Origin: an uncultured Oscillibacter sp.
Lineage (GTDB): Bacteria; Bacillota; Clostridia; Oscillospirales; Oscillospiraceae
DNA: 32,602 bases
Direction of reading: 5' to 3'
NCBI GenBank assembly: GCA_945868085.1
Contig: CAMBKF010000023.1
Location: 1-32,602, forward strand
Both the position numbers and the translations under genes were made by a program. Within the stretch, counting starts at the first letter, position 1. Each line of letters opens with the position of its first letter. The notes beneath the pieces were generated by a model, which did no database searches, was not told the DNA's origin, and worked only from the letters and a program-made list of their open reading frames with translations. This document shows positions 6,445 to 13,809 of this stretch, piece by piece.

Positions 6445-7218
6445 TTACAGCACCTTAATGAGGATCGTAGCAACACCCAAAATCGTCAGCACGACACCGA
6501 CGATCTTATTGAGCCTTGTGATCTCGCACTTGTTGGCGAATTTGGCCGACACCAGCGCACCCAGCAGACAGGAAATCACCACGATCAGCATGGGAACAGG
6601 GAAAATCTGTGCGCCCATAGAAATGTGACTGACAGCGCCGGTCAGGGCAACCAGCGTCATGACCATTGTGCTGGTTCCCACAGCGACTTTCAGGTTATAG
6701 CCCAGCACCAGCGAGAACACCATCAGCATCAGCACACCGCCGCCGCTGCCGGTGAAGCCGCAGACCCAGCCGATGACACAGCCCAGCAACACAGCCCGAA
6801 CGGTTTTCCGGGTGGCATCGGAGGGCTTCGCCATCGCATCTGTACCGCCGTTCATGGGCTTAATCAGAAATTTGATGCCCAGCAGGATAGTGGTCGCCAT
6901 GGAGAGGTAGCCCAGTCCATCCGGGTTGCTGCGGCTGAACAGATACCCGCAGTAGCTTCCCAGTACCGTTCCGAGAAATGCAGTGAGTGTAACCAATGCA
7001 CCACGCCGCAGGTCGATATTCCTGTTTTTATAGTAAGTATAAGCGGACAGCAGACTTGCCAGCACATCGGAGGCCAGCGCCACCGTTACGGCATCATAGC
7101 TGGCCCAGCCGCACAGACTGACCAGCATAGGCGTGATGATGACCGCCGCAGAAAGGCCCGCAAGCCCGGTAACAACGCCGGCTCCCAGTCCGGCTAAAAT
7201 ATAAATGACATAAACCAT
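6445..7218 (-). CDS. TauE/SafE (DUF81) family permease
   Basis: The 257-residue protein has about eight hydrophobic segments and the two typical half-repeats, each opening with a small-residue-rich helix (GLGAGVVTGLAGLSAAVI near residue 10 and VIGWVCGFTGSGGGVLM in the second half). The family moves sulfite, sulfoacetate or related organic-sulfur anions across the membrane, generally as exporters. It is the last gene of the leftward unit, about 20 bp after a small basic protein. No strong ribosome site precedes the ATG. The substrate cannot be told from sequence; being beside an MMPL cluster does not indicate sulfur metabolism. Confidence 0.85.
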   Translation of the reverse strand: MVYVIYILAGLGAGVVTGLAGLSAAVIITPMLVSLCGWASYDAVTVALASDVLASLLSAYTYYKNRNIDLRRGALVTLTAFLGTVLGSYCGYLFSRSNPDGLGYLSMATTILLGIKFLIKPMNGGTDAMAKPSDATRKTVRAVLLGCVIGWVCGFTGSGGGVLMLMVFSLVLGYNLKVAVGTSTMVMTLVALTGAVSHISMGAQIFPVPMLIVVISCLLGALVSAKFANKCEITRLNKIVGVVLTILGVATILIKVL

Positions 7219-7238
7219 AGTTATCTTTTCATCTCGAA

Positions 7239-7532
7239 TTAAAAATGTATTTCATTCCGTCTGCCGCGGCGAGCGTCCCTGCGCGCCCGAAGTTTTTCGT
7301 GGCGCAAGGGCACACTTTCCACAACAGGGGGTGTTTCTTCTTCGCTGCCATGCTGGCCAGCCTTGATCTTCTTAACCGTTTTTGATGCTTTGAGTGCCGT
7401 GACCCAAATCGGCATTCTGAAATGGTAGAGCAGCATCAAGAGGTGGACAAGGATCCATTTGACCGCTTTAGGCAGCATTTTCGGCAGCTTTTCTTCTATT
7501 TTTGCTTTTACCGACTCAAAATCAACGGACAT
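7239..7532 (-). CDS. Small membrane-associated basic protein, unknown
   Basis: The 97-residue protein has a hydrophobic stretch (about residues 22-48, including ILVHLLMLLYH) and a strongly basic C-terminus (RARRDARRGRR). The ATG at 7532 is preceded by AGAGG; the upstream ATG at 7550 would place that site inside the gene. It lies 32 bp after the coiled-coil protein and about 20 bp before the TauE-like gene, so it is part of the same leftward operon. I do not recognise it. A role as a small partner of the MMPL exporter is possible but unsupported. Confidence 0.65.
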   Translation of the reverse strand: MSVDFESVKAKIEEKLPKMLPKAVKWILVHLLMLLYHFRMPIWVTALKASKTVKKIKAGQHGSEEETPPVVESVPLRHEKLRARRDARRGRRNEIHF

Positions 7533-7564
7533 AACGGAACCTCTTTTCAACTTTGCCTACTTGT

Positions 7565-9442
7565 TTATCGCAGCCCAAACAACGCCAGCAAGCGATCCCA
7601 GAAGGAAAGATGTTCTTCCTCGGCGGCAAAGGAAACGGTTTCAGGCAGTTCTACGCCGTCGGTGGAGATCACGAACTGTACGGAGCGGATGTTCTCATTC
7701 CGGCTGTCGGTAAAGGAAACGGCGTCATAATCGGAGCTGCTGTACTGCTCCATCATCTCGTCGATGGTGTCCTGTATTTTGCCGGGGATCTGACTGACTC
7801 CATCGGCAAATTCGTTCATGCCGTCTGCAAATGTGCCTGCGCCGTCGGCCAGAGAGCCGGTGCCGCCGGTGTAATCCCGCAGACCGCTGTGAAATGCGCC
7901 GTAATTTCCGGACAAGGTCTGAATCCCCTCCGCATAGGCGCAAAGTCCGCCGTGAAAGTCCGCATAGCCTGCGGAGAGCTCGGCAAGACCGGAGCGGAGC
8001 TGTCCGAGCATGGCTTCTATATCCTCATCGCCCAGCGCATCGGTCATGGAGGCGGACATGGTGTGCAGCGTTGCCGATACCGTTCCGATACCGGAAATCA
8101 CAGAGGTTTCACCGCTTGCATCCAGCGCACCGCTCACCGCCTGAAAGGCCGGCTTTACATTGTTCCACACGGCGACCAAGGTCTGGTATTGCTGATAGGC
8201 TTGCAGCAGCTTTTGATAACCGGACAGCGCGGAGGGATCAGCAGCGCAGGCAGCCTGCATGGCAGCCAGTTCCTCCTGTGTCGGTGCGGATACCACCCCG
8301 TTCTGCACGGCACCGTCCATGGCCTGATAGGCGGTATCAAAGCCCTCTTTCAGCTGGCCGAGTCCCGCTGAGAGCTGATCCAGCGCTCCGGAGAGTTGTT
8401 CCAGTCCACCGGGAAGCTGCGAAAGCTGGGAAAGACCGCTGAGGTCAGCCTGTGCAAGCTGGGTGCTGATGGCGGAAAGGGCGCTGCTAAACTGTGCCGA
8501 GGCATCCACAATGGACTGTGAATTGCTGCTCAACGCCGAAAGCCCATCCTGTATCTGCGCCGAACCGTCCAATACAGAGCCGCCACCGTCGTTCAGCTTG
8601 CGGATGCCGTCCAGCAGTTCCTTTGCACCGTCGTTCAGCTGCTTGGCAGCATCGGTCAATTCCGAAAACTGACTGGTCAGGTCGTCGGTGTCAAAGCCGT
8701 CCATATCCACGCTGATGCTGTACGGAACGGCTGCGATGGAGAAACCGGACATGGAGAAATTCTGCACATCCGCTTCGATGGTGAAGTCGGCATCCGCACC
8801 GGGCAGCACGGTGAAGGAAAGCTGCGTGCCGTCCCCGGCATCAGCCATGGTCGCACCGGGTGCCTGAATATTGGCACAGGTGTCATTATCCAGCGTCAGG
8901 GACACCTGCATCACATAATTGTCACTGAACACAGCGTCGGCCTTTGGATTTTTCTTGCCTTGGAAGTGAATCTTCAAAGCGCCGGACTTGCCGCCCAGTT
9001 CCTTCGGCGTGACGGTTTTTCCGTCCAGTGTATAGGTGATCTGAAAATTCCAAGGCAGCTCTGCCGTGGTCATATTCCCCTGATAGTAGAAGTTTCCGGC
9101 CTGCGCTGAGAAGCGGACAGCACCATCTTTTGCAGTAAGGCTCTCGGTAGTGGAGAGGTTCGTCACATCGGAGAAGCTGCCGTAATCGGTGATCTCTCCG
9201 GCCTTATTGACACGGAAGTGGTTGACGATATAAGCGCCGTTTGCCGAGCCGTCGGCGCTGAGCCGGGCATAGACATTCTCGGTTTTGGTGTAGTCGGCAT
9301 TCCCGACTGCTGCGGTGGACACCGTCAGCGATGAATTGCTGCCGGTATCATTTTCCTGCGCATAAGCGGTGCTCACTGTGCCGAGCAGCAGCACGGCACT
9401 GAGTAAAACAGCGGCCCCTTTTTGAACTTTATTCCGAAACAT
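7565..9442 (-). CDS. Secreted coiled-coil protein, YhgE/Pip-like, partner of MMPL
   Basis: The 625-residue protein has a signal peptide (FRNKVQKG then a hydrophobic core, cleavage predicted after AYA near residue 28), a beta-rich region to about 250, and a long helical region with repeated LxxG/LxDG-type units (about 260-500; for example LNDGAKELLDGIRKLNDG), like the extracellular part of YhgE/Pip proteins. The true ATG is at 9442 because GGAGGAAC lies between it and the upstream ATG at 9469. It overlaps the 3' end of the MMPL gene by 14 bp, indicating coupled translation. I infer an extracytoplasmic accessory for the exporter; the transported molecule is unknown. Confidence 0.8.
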   Translation of the reverse strand: MFRNKVQKGAAVLLSAVLLLGTVSTAYAQENDTGSNSSLTVSTAAVGNADYTKTENVYARLSADGSANGAYIVNHFRVNKAGEITDYGSFSDVTNLSTTESLTAKDGAVRFSAQAGNFYYQGNMTTAELPWNFQITYTLDGKTVTPKELGGKSGALKIHFQGKKNPKADAVFSDNYVMQVSLTLDNDTCANIQAPGATMADAGDGTQLSFTVLPGADADFTIEADVQNFSMSGFSIAAVPYSISVDMDGFDTDDLTSQFSELTDAAKQLNDGAKELLDGIRKLNDGGGSVLDGSAQIQDGLSALSSNSQSIVDASAQFSSALSAISTQLAQADLSGLSQLSQLPGGLEQLSGALDQLSAGLGQLKEGFDTAYQAMDGAVQNGVVSAPTQEELAAMQAACAADPSALSGYQKLLQAYQQYQTLVAVWNNVKPAFQAVSGALDASGETSVISGIGTVSATLHTMSASMTDALGDEDIEAMLGQLRSGLAELSAGYADFHGGLCAYAEGIQTLSGNYGAFHSGLRDYTGGTGSLADGAGTFADGMNEFADGVSQIPGKIQDTIDEMMEQYSSSDYDAVSFTDSRNENIRSVQFVISTDGVELPETVSFAAEEEHLSFWDRLLALFGLR

Positions 9443-11492
9443 TTTGAAGTTCCTCCTTCTTTTTGCCAAAGTGAAATGTGGTGTGAGGGATCAGCGGGTC
9501 GATGATCAGCAGGAATGTGGGCAGAAGCAGCACCACCATCAGGATCGCCAGAATAGCGCCCCTGCAGATCAGCCCGCCCAGCACCTTGACCACCTCATTA
9601 GAGGACGACCAGTTCAGGCAGAAGCCGGACAGCGACAGCGTTGCTGCCGAAATGAGGATCGAGCCAAACACATCGCCCAGCGTTTTGATCATCGCCGGTT
9701 TCTTTTGCAGCGTTTTCCGGTTGGCGAGATAGGTATTCGTCAGCAGGATCGCATAGTCGATAGTGGCACCCATCTGCACCGTGCTGATAATCAGATAGCC
9801 CAGATAACTGAGGCTGCTGCCCGCGAAATACGGGATGCACATATTCAGCCAGATGGAGCACTCGATGGCGAGGATCAGGAAGATCGGCATCAGCCAGTTT
9901 CGGGTCATCAGCAGCAGAATGAGATAGATGCTGACCACCGTGATGATCGTAACAACGGTATTGTCGTGCTGCACGCAGGTCTTGATGTCGTACATATTGG
10001 CGCTCTGACCGCAGAGATACCACGAATCCGGATAGTATTCCTCGGCAGTCTGCTGGACGCTCTCCACCATGGCAAAGGCTTCGTCGCCTTCATAGGCACA
10101 GTCCGAGGAGAGAATGATGCGGGCATAATCGTCCGAATAGAACTGATCCACAATGGAACTATCCAGGTAAGCAGCGGGGATCTTGTTGCTTACCATCGTG
10201 GCATAAGAGGTAACGGAGGTGATGTGGTCGAGGTCGTTCAGCGCATCGCACATCTGCACCTCTTTGGCGCTGTCACCCCTGGGCACCAACAGCACGGCGC
10301 TGTTGGTCACGCCGAACTCCTGCTGGGTGTCCCACGCTTCGCTGCCCTCCACGGTCTTTTCACTGGAGCCATAAAAATAGCTGTTGTGGCTCTGTCCCAG
10401 AAACGCCGGGAGCATCAAAAGCAGGATCAGGCAGAACACCGGAATACGGATCTTTGAGATACCCTTGCCGATATTCTGGAAGGTGGGTGTCAGACGGCGG
10501 TGCTTCGTCTTTTCGATGAGCTTGTTGCCGCACAGCAGCAGCGCCGGGAAGAATACCATCACGCTGATAAAGCTGATCAGGATCCCGATCACAAGACTGA
10601 TGCCCATATCCGCACCGATCTTGAAATTCATAAACAGCAGCGCCACAAAGCCGAACAAAGTGGTCAGCATACTGGCTCCGATGGAATTGACCGATGCGGT
10701 CATGGCAAAGCGCATGGCACGCTTTGGCTCCATCCCCAGTTTTTTATAGCTTTCAAAGCTGTGGGACAGGAAAATCGCATAGTCCAAAGATACGGCGATC
10801 TGCAGGACCGGGGCGGCGGCCAGCGTTACAAAGCTGATCTCCCCACGGAAGAAATTCGCCCCCAGATTGATAAGCACCGGCGTGCCGATGTTCATCAAGT
10901 AAAAGAACGGCTCGATCCAGCTTTCCGTCACAAGGATCAGAATCAGGATCGTCACCGGGATAATGAGGACGATCGCCTTCATGGCTTCGGAAACGGCCAT
11001 ATCCTGCGAAGTGGCCTGATCGGCTGCCGAGCCGGACACCTTGCAGTCCCCAATGGCGCTTCGTATAGAGGCAATGGCGGTGCGCTCCTGCCCATCCTCC
11101 ACGGAAACCATATACAGGGCATTGCCGTCCTTATAATAGGTTTCCACTGTCGCTGTGTCCTGCACCTGAAGGGGCGTTTGCAGGTTCACGGTATCGTCCA
11201 GCCAAAGCACCTCTTTTACATAGTCGGCACTCGCGATCTGCTCCTTAATGTCCAACGCCTGCGTCAGGCTGACATTTTCGACCATGACATTCAGGTTCGG
11301 AAGCGGCTGGTCAAATTCCTCCTGCATCAGATTCAATGCTTTGGTGGAGTTTGCATCCTCCGGCAGGTAATCCATCATGTTGTAGTTTACCGGGGTCAGC
11401 AAAAACAGCAGCACGCCCACCAGCGATACTGCTACAAAAGTGATGATGATTGACTTTTTATGTCGATCAACAAATTCAGATAGCCATCTCAA
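9429..11492 (-). CDS. MMPL/RND family exporter
   Basis: The protein of about 687 residues has the duplicated RND layout: one N-terminal helix, an outside domain, five to six helices (from about VLIIPVTILILILVTESW), a second outside domain and a final helix bundle. RND/MMPL proteins export lipids, fatty acids or drugs using the proton gradient. GGAAGGAG precedes a TTG at 11492; the ATG at 11519 would put that ribosome site inside the gene, so I prefer TTG, with moderate confidence. It is the first gene of the leftward operon, divergent from a TetR gene that almost certainly regulates it. The length is ordinary for the Firmicute subgroup. Confidence 0.85.
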   Translation of the reverse strand: MRWLSEFVDRHKKSIIITFVAVSLVGVLLFLLTPVNYNMMDYLPEDANSTKALNLMQEEFDQPLPNLNVMVENVSLTQALDIKEQIASADYVKEVLWLDDTVNLQTPLQVQDTATVETYYKDGNALYMVSVEDGQERTAIASIRSAIGDCKVSGSAADQATSQDMAVSEAMKAIVLIIPVTILILILVTESWIEPFFYLMNIGTPVLINLGANFFRGEISFVTLAAAPVLQIAVSLDYAIFLSHSFESYKKLGMEPKRAMRFAMTASVNSIGASMLTTLFGFVALLFMNFKIGADMGISLVIGILISFISVMVFFPALLLCGNKLIEKTKHRRLTPTFQNIGKGISKIRIPVFCLILLLMLPAFLGQSHNSYFYGSSEKTVEGSEAWDTQQEFGVTNSAVLLVPRGDSAKEVQMCDALNDLDHITSVTSYATMVSNKIPAAYLDSSIVDQFYSDDYARIILSSDCAYEGDEAFAMVESVQQTAEEYYPDSWYLCGQSANMYDIKTCVQHDNTVVTIITVVSIYLILLLMTRNWLMPIFLILAIECSIWLNMCIPYFAGSSLSYLGYLIISTVQMGATIDYAILLTNTYLANRKTLQKKPAMIKTLGDVFGSILISAATLSLSGFCLNWSSSNEVVKVLGGLICRGAILAILMVVLLLPTFLLIIDPLIPHTTFHFGKKKEELQNVSE

Positions 11493-11541
11493 AACAGGTT
11501 CTCCTTCCATGCTCAACACGCCGATTTATCTTGCACAGGTG

Positions 11542-11570
11542 TTGACTTTTATCCATATGTGCATTATACT
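11542..11570 (+). promoter_or_regulatory. TetR promoter overlapping the leftward MMPL promoter
   Basis: TTGACT (11542-11547) and TATACT (11565-11570) are separated by 17 bp, reading toward tetR. On the other strand TATAAT (11568-11563) is a likely -10 for the MMPL operon, though its -35 is poor. The two -10 boxes overlap, so only one polymerase can bind at a time. The palindrome TGTTTG-TTCG-CAAACA at 11611-11626 in the tetR leader may be an operator. Confidence 0.65.
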
Positions 11571-11661
11571 AAGTGAAGAACGAGAACACAATATTCAATT
11601 TCGTACAGTTTGTTTGTTCGCAAACAGATGTGCAAAATGTGTTCAAGAAAGTGGTGAGTTC

Positions 11662-12228
11662 ATGAAAAATTCAAATTTAGACCGGCGCACCAAGTATTCT
11701 CTGCGGGTAATTCGTGCTGCCATGTTTGAACTTCTGGAAACCAAATCATTGGATGCTGTTACTGTCACGGACATCTGCGCCAAAGCTGATGTGAATCGGG
11801 GAACTTTCTATAAATACTATCGGGATGTGTATGACCTGTTTGAAAAGACACAGGATGAATTCATAGACAAGCTCCATACGCTTTTTGAGGAAACGCAGGC
11901 TACCGGTTCCGAAATGCCGGATTTCTTCACCAGCGTGTTCCGCATTCTCTCCGAAAACAAGGAACTGGTGCAGGTGGCCCGCAACCGGGAGTTTACCGAG
12001 CAGTTCACAAAAAAGCTGCTGGTTTTCGTGCTGCCACAGATCAATCAGCTGATCGCCAATTCCGATCCACGTGCATCCGAAGAAAAGATTCGATTCCTCT
12101 CCGAGTACATCATGGGCGGCTGTACCCGTGTGGTGGCGGCATGGATCGGAGAGAATATGACCGTTCCCGCCGACCGCATGGATCGATATATCACGGAGTT
12201 TATCAAAAAGACCTTACAGATCGCATAA
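11662..12228 (+). CDS. TetR family repressor of the MMPL operon
   Basis: The 188-residue protein has an N-terminal TetR helix-turn-helix (about 34-53; VTVTDICAKADVNRGTFYKYY) and a helical C-terminal ligand domain. The start at 11662 follows GTGGTGAG; upstream in-frame codons belong to the leader. It is divergent from the MMPL gene over a shared promoter region, the normal arrangement for repressor-exporter pairs. Its stop codon is joined directly, with no gap, to the stump of a serine recombinase in the same frame, which suggests that cargo was placed in, or a deletion ran through, the recombinase gene. Confidence 0.9.
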   Translation: MKNSNLDRRTKYSLRVIRAAMFELLETKSLDAVTVTDICAKADVNRGTFYKYYRDVYDLFEKTQDEFIDKLHTLFEETQATGSEMPDFFTSVFRILSENKELVQVARNREFTEQFTKKLLVFVLPQINQLIANSDPRASEEKIRFLSEYIMGGCTRVVAAWIGENMTVPADRMDRYITEFIKKTLQIA

Positions 12229-12690
12229 GCGAGAGAAAAAGTGAAGCAGACCATTTCTACAAGTGAGCGGCGCATCCAAGCCATCGACAAGGCCATCGAA
12301 GGACTTTTTGAGGCGAATATCTCCGGAAAAATCACCGATGAGCGTTTCACAAAAATGACCGCCAACTACAAAAAGGAGCAGAGAGAACTGCTGGAACTCG
12401 TAGCTGATGGCAAGAAAAAGCTGCTGGATGCGGAGCAAATCAAGGTGGATTTGAGGCTGCTGATGAAAGCACCGCGGGACTATACAGACATTCGGCAGCT
12501 TACGCCGGAAATCGTCAATGCGCTGATTCGCCGTATTGAAGTCCACAGCAAGGATAAGGAGACCAAGAAGGTTAAGGTCGATATTTATTTCACTGCCGTG
12601 GGGCTGTTCACACTCCCTACGGGAAAGGAAATGCAGGCGGCATTGGAGGAGATCCGTCAAAACCCACAGCAGTTCAAGATTTCTGCATAA
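12229..12690 (+). pseudogene. C-terminal stump of a large serine recombinase (DUF4368-type)
   Basis: About 150 residues are open (AREKVKQTIS...QQFKISA). They match the C-terminal end of Tn4451/TnpX-like large serine recombinases: a coiled-coil pattern (RRIQAIDKAIEGLFEANISGK), the ITDERFTKM motif, and TPEIVNALIRRIEVH followed by a short beta segment ending in LFTLPTGKEM. The N-terminal catalytic domain with its serine, the recombinase domain and the zinc ribbon are absent, so the product cannot recombine DNA. A GTG at 12241 could start translation but it lacks a good ribosome site. It is next to the right end of the island, as expected for the element's own recombinase. Confidence 0.8.
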
Positions 12691-12698
12691 AGCAGAAC

Positions 12699-12730
12699 AC
12701 GGTGCAGCCCCTTTTCAGAGACTGCACCGT
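12699..12730 (+). terminator. Hairpin after the recombinase stump
   Basis: ACGGTGCAG (12699-12707) pairs perfectly with CTGCACCGT (12722-12730). There is no T tract, so this is a weak terminator at best or an end structure of the element. Confidence 0.4.
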
Positions 12731-12742
12731 ATCCTACATAAA

Positions 12743-12768
12743 ACTTCGTTATCCACCCGACGCTTTTG
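12743..12768 (-). repeat. Right end (attR-like) of the island
   Basis: ACTTCGTTAT (12743-12752), ten bases, then CTTTTG (12763-12768). Read inward it mirrors the left end exactly. Confidence 0.7.
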
Positions 12769-12812
12769 GATGGGGATTCTTTTTGGAGCGGGCGACGAGG
12801 CTCGAACTCGCT
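12768..12812 (-). pseudogene. Duplicated 3' end of tRNA-Gly with terminator arm
   Basis: These 45 bp are identical to 12946-12990: the right terminator arm plus CCA end, acceptor strand and T arm of tRNA-Gly, 178 bp from the intact copy. The rest of the gene (anticodon and D arms) is absent and replaced by unrelated sequence containing a GCGAATGG/CCATTCGC hairpin. It is a remnant of a duplication or an earlier attachment site. Confidence 0.8.
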
Positions 12813-12923
12813 TCCCGGCATCCCGCGAATGGCTACCGCCATTCGCAGGAACCCTACCGGACCTCCTGATTTCATGTGCTTCGCACGGGTCGAGGCAGCG
12901 AGTTCCGGCAATCTGGTTTTTTC

Positions 12924-12962
12924 AAAAAGAAATCCCCATCCTTTCGGATGGGGATTCTTTTT
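12924..12962 (-). terminator. Terminator of tRNA-Gly
   Basis: On the minus strand AAAGAATCCCCATCC pairs with GGATGGGGATTTCTTT around GAAA, followed by TTTTT. It abuts the CCA end of tRNA-Gly. Confidence 0.9.
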
Positions 12963-13037
12963 GGAGCGGGCGACGAGGCTCGAACTCGCTACCTCGACCT
13001 TGGCAAGGTCGCGCTCTACCAGATGAGCTACGCCCGC
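12962..13037 (-). tRNA. tRNA-Gly (GCC)
   Basis: The 76-nt minus-strand gene has the acceptor GCGGGCG paired with CGCCCGC, an encoded CCA, and the anticodon GCC in the loop CTTGCCAAG. Its terminator unit is duplicated next door, and the duplicate was the target of the 6.7-kb island. Confidence 0.95.
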
Positions 13038-13049
13038 AGAACAATAGTT

Positions 13050-13078
13050 ATTATAATGCATGATATAACCATTGTCAA
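13050..13078 (-). promoter_or_regulatory. Promoter of tRNA-Gly
   Basis: Perfect TTGACA (13078-13073) and TATAAT (13055-13050) on the minus strand with a 17-bp spacer, 12 bp before the tRNA. Confidence 0.9.
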
Positions 13079-13087
13079 GGGGTTTTT

Positions 13088-13726
13088 TCACTCTTTCAGA
13101 ATTATTTCCACGATCCCCCAGGCGTCCGTGTCCGGGTAGAACTGCACCTGCCAGGGCTGGCCGCCGTGGCCCAGCTCCTGCTGGAGCGCCGCCACGGTAT
13201 CCAGCACCGACTGGCGGCTGCCGTCAAAGCTGCTGACCTGCACCGCCAGCTCCTGTCCGTCATTCTCCGCCGCCACCCGCAGCAGATCCCGCAGGGCCGC
13301 GGCGTTGGTGGCGTGGACGATGGACTTGATCTGCCGGGCTGTGCACCGATACCCGGCGGTAAAGCGCAGCTGGGTGTATCCCCGGCCGCCGTCCTCCACG
13401 GTATAGGTCAGGTACTCCAGGGCATAGGCCCCCAGGGGCGTCTCCTGCAGCACCTCGTCGCAGGCCGCCTGGGCCAGCCGGGACGCATCCGCCCCATCGT
13501 CGCTGCCATACAGCCACACGGTGCCGCTCTCGTCATGGGCGCTCACCAGCAGCAGCAGGTCATTCACCAGGTCCTGGCGGCTCTCCGCCCGGAGCACATC
13601 CCGGCGGTCGCCCTCGTAATAGGTGGCGCTGTGGGGCTCGGTGCGGTTGTACTCCCGCTGCAGCAGGCTGCACCCGGACAAAAGCAGCGCCCCGCACAGA
13701 AACAGGGGGAAAAGTATTTTTTTCAT
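13088..13726 (-). CDS. Conserved-type lipoprotein, unknown function
   Basis: The 212-residue protein starts MKKILFPLFLCGALLLSGCS, a type II signal peptide with lipobox LSGC and lipidated Cys near residue 19. The mature part has alternating helix and strand stretches with no motif I recognise. The ATG at 13726 is preceded by AAAGGAG. It lies about 80 bp downstream of parC on the same strand, so it may be read from the parC transcript. Its 3' end reaches to within 10 bp of the tRNA-Gly promoter, with no clear terminator between. Confidence 0.75.
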   Translation of the reverse strand: MKKILFPLFLCGALLLSGCSLLQREYNRTEPHSATYYEGDRRDVLRAESRQDLVNDLLLLVSAHDESGTVWLYGSDDGADASRLAQAACDEVLQETPLGAYALEYLTYTVEDGGRGYTQLRFTAGYRCTARQIKSIVHATNAAALRDLLRVAAENDGQELAVQVSSFDGSRQSVLDTVAALQQELGHGGQPWQVQFYPDTDAWGIVEIILKE

Positions 13727-13809
13727 GGGGCGCTCCTTTCTTTTCAATGTCAGGATGAATATACGAATCACGCCTATAAAAAACCACGCAGATTTTTCGC
13801 CAGTTATTC

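Larger units (their letters stand above)
6070..12768. mobile_element. Decayed 6.7-kb serine-recombinase island with efflux cargo
   Basis: The island is bounded by direct CTTTTG repeats (6070-6075 and 12763-12768). Ten bases inside each end lies the inverted 10-mer ATAACGAAGT / ACTTCGTTAT (6086-6095 and 12743-12752). Removing the island rejoins a terminator hairpin, AAATCCCATC-CTTTTG-GATGGGGATT. The recombinase C-terminus lies next to the right end, as in Tn4451-like elements, but its N-terminal catalytic part is missing. Cargo comprises a TauE/SafE permease and an MMPL efflux cluster with its TetR regulator. The element cannot move by itself as it stands. Confidence 0.75.

Noticed and set aside
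7553-8371. Plus-strand ORF of 272 codons
   Set aside because: Shadow of the secreted coiled-coil gene; composition follows the opposite strand and no ribosome site is present.
9444-10457. Plus-strand ORF of 337 codons
   Set aside because: Antisense to the MMPL gene; rich in His and Gln as expected for a shadow frame.
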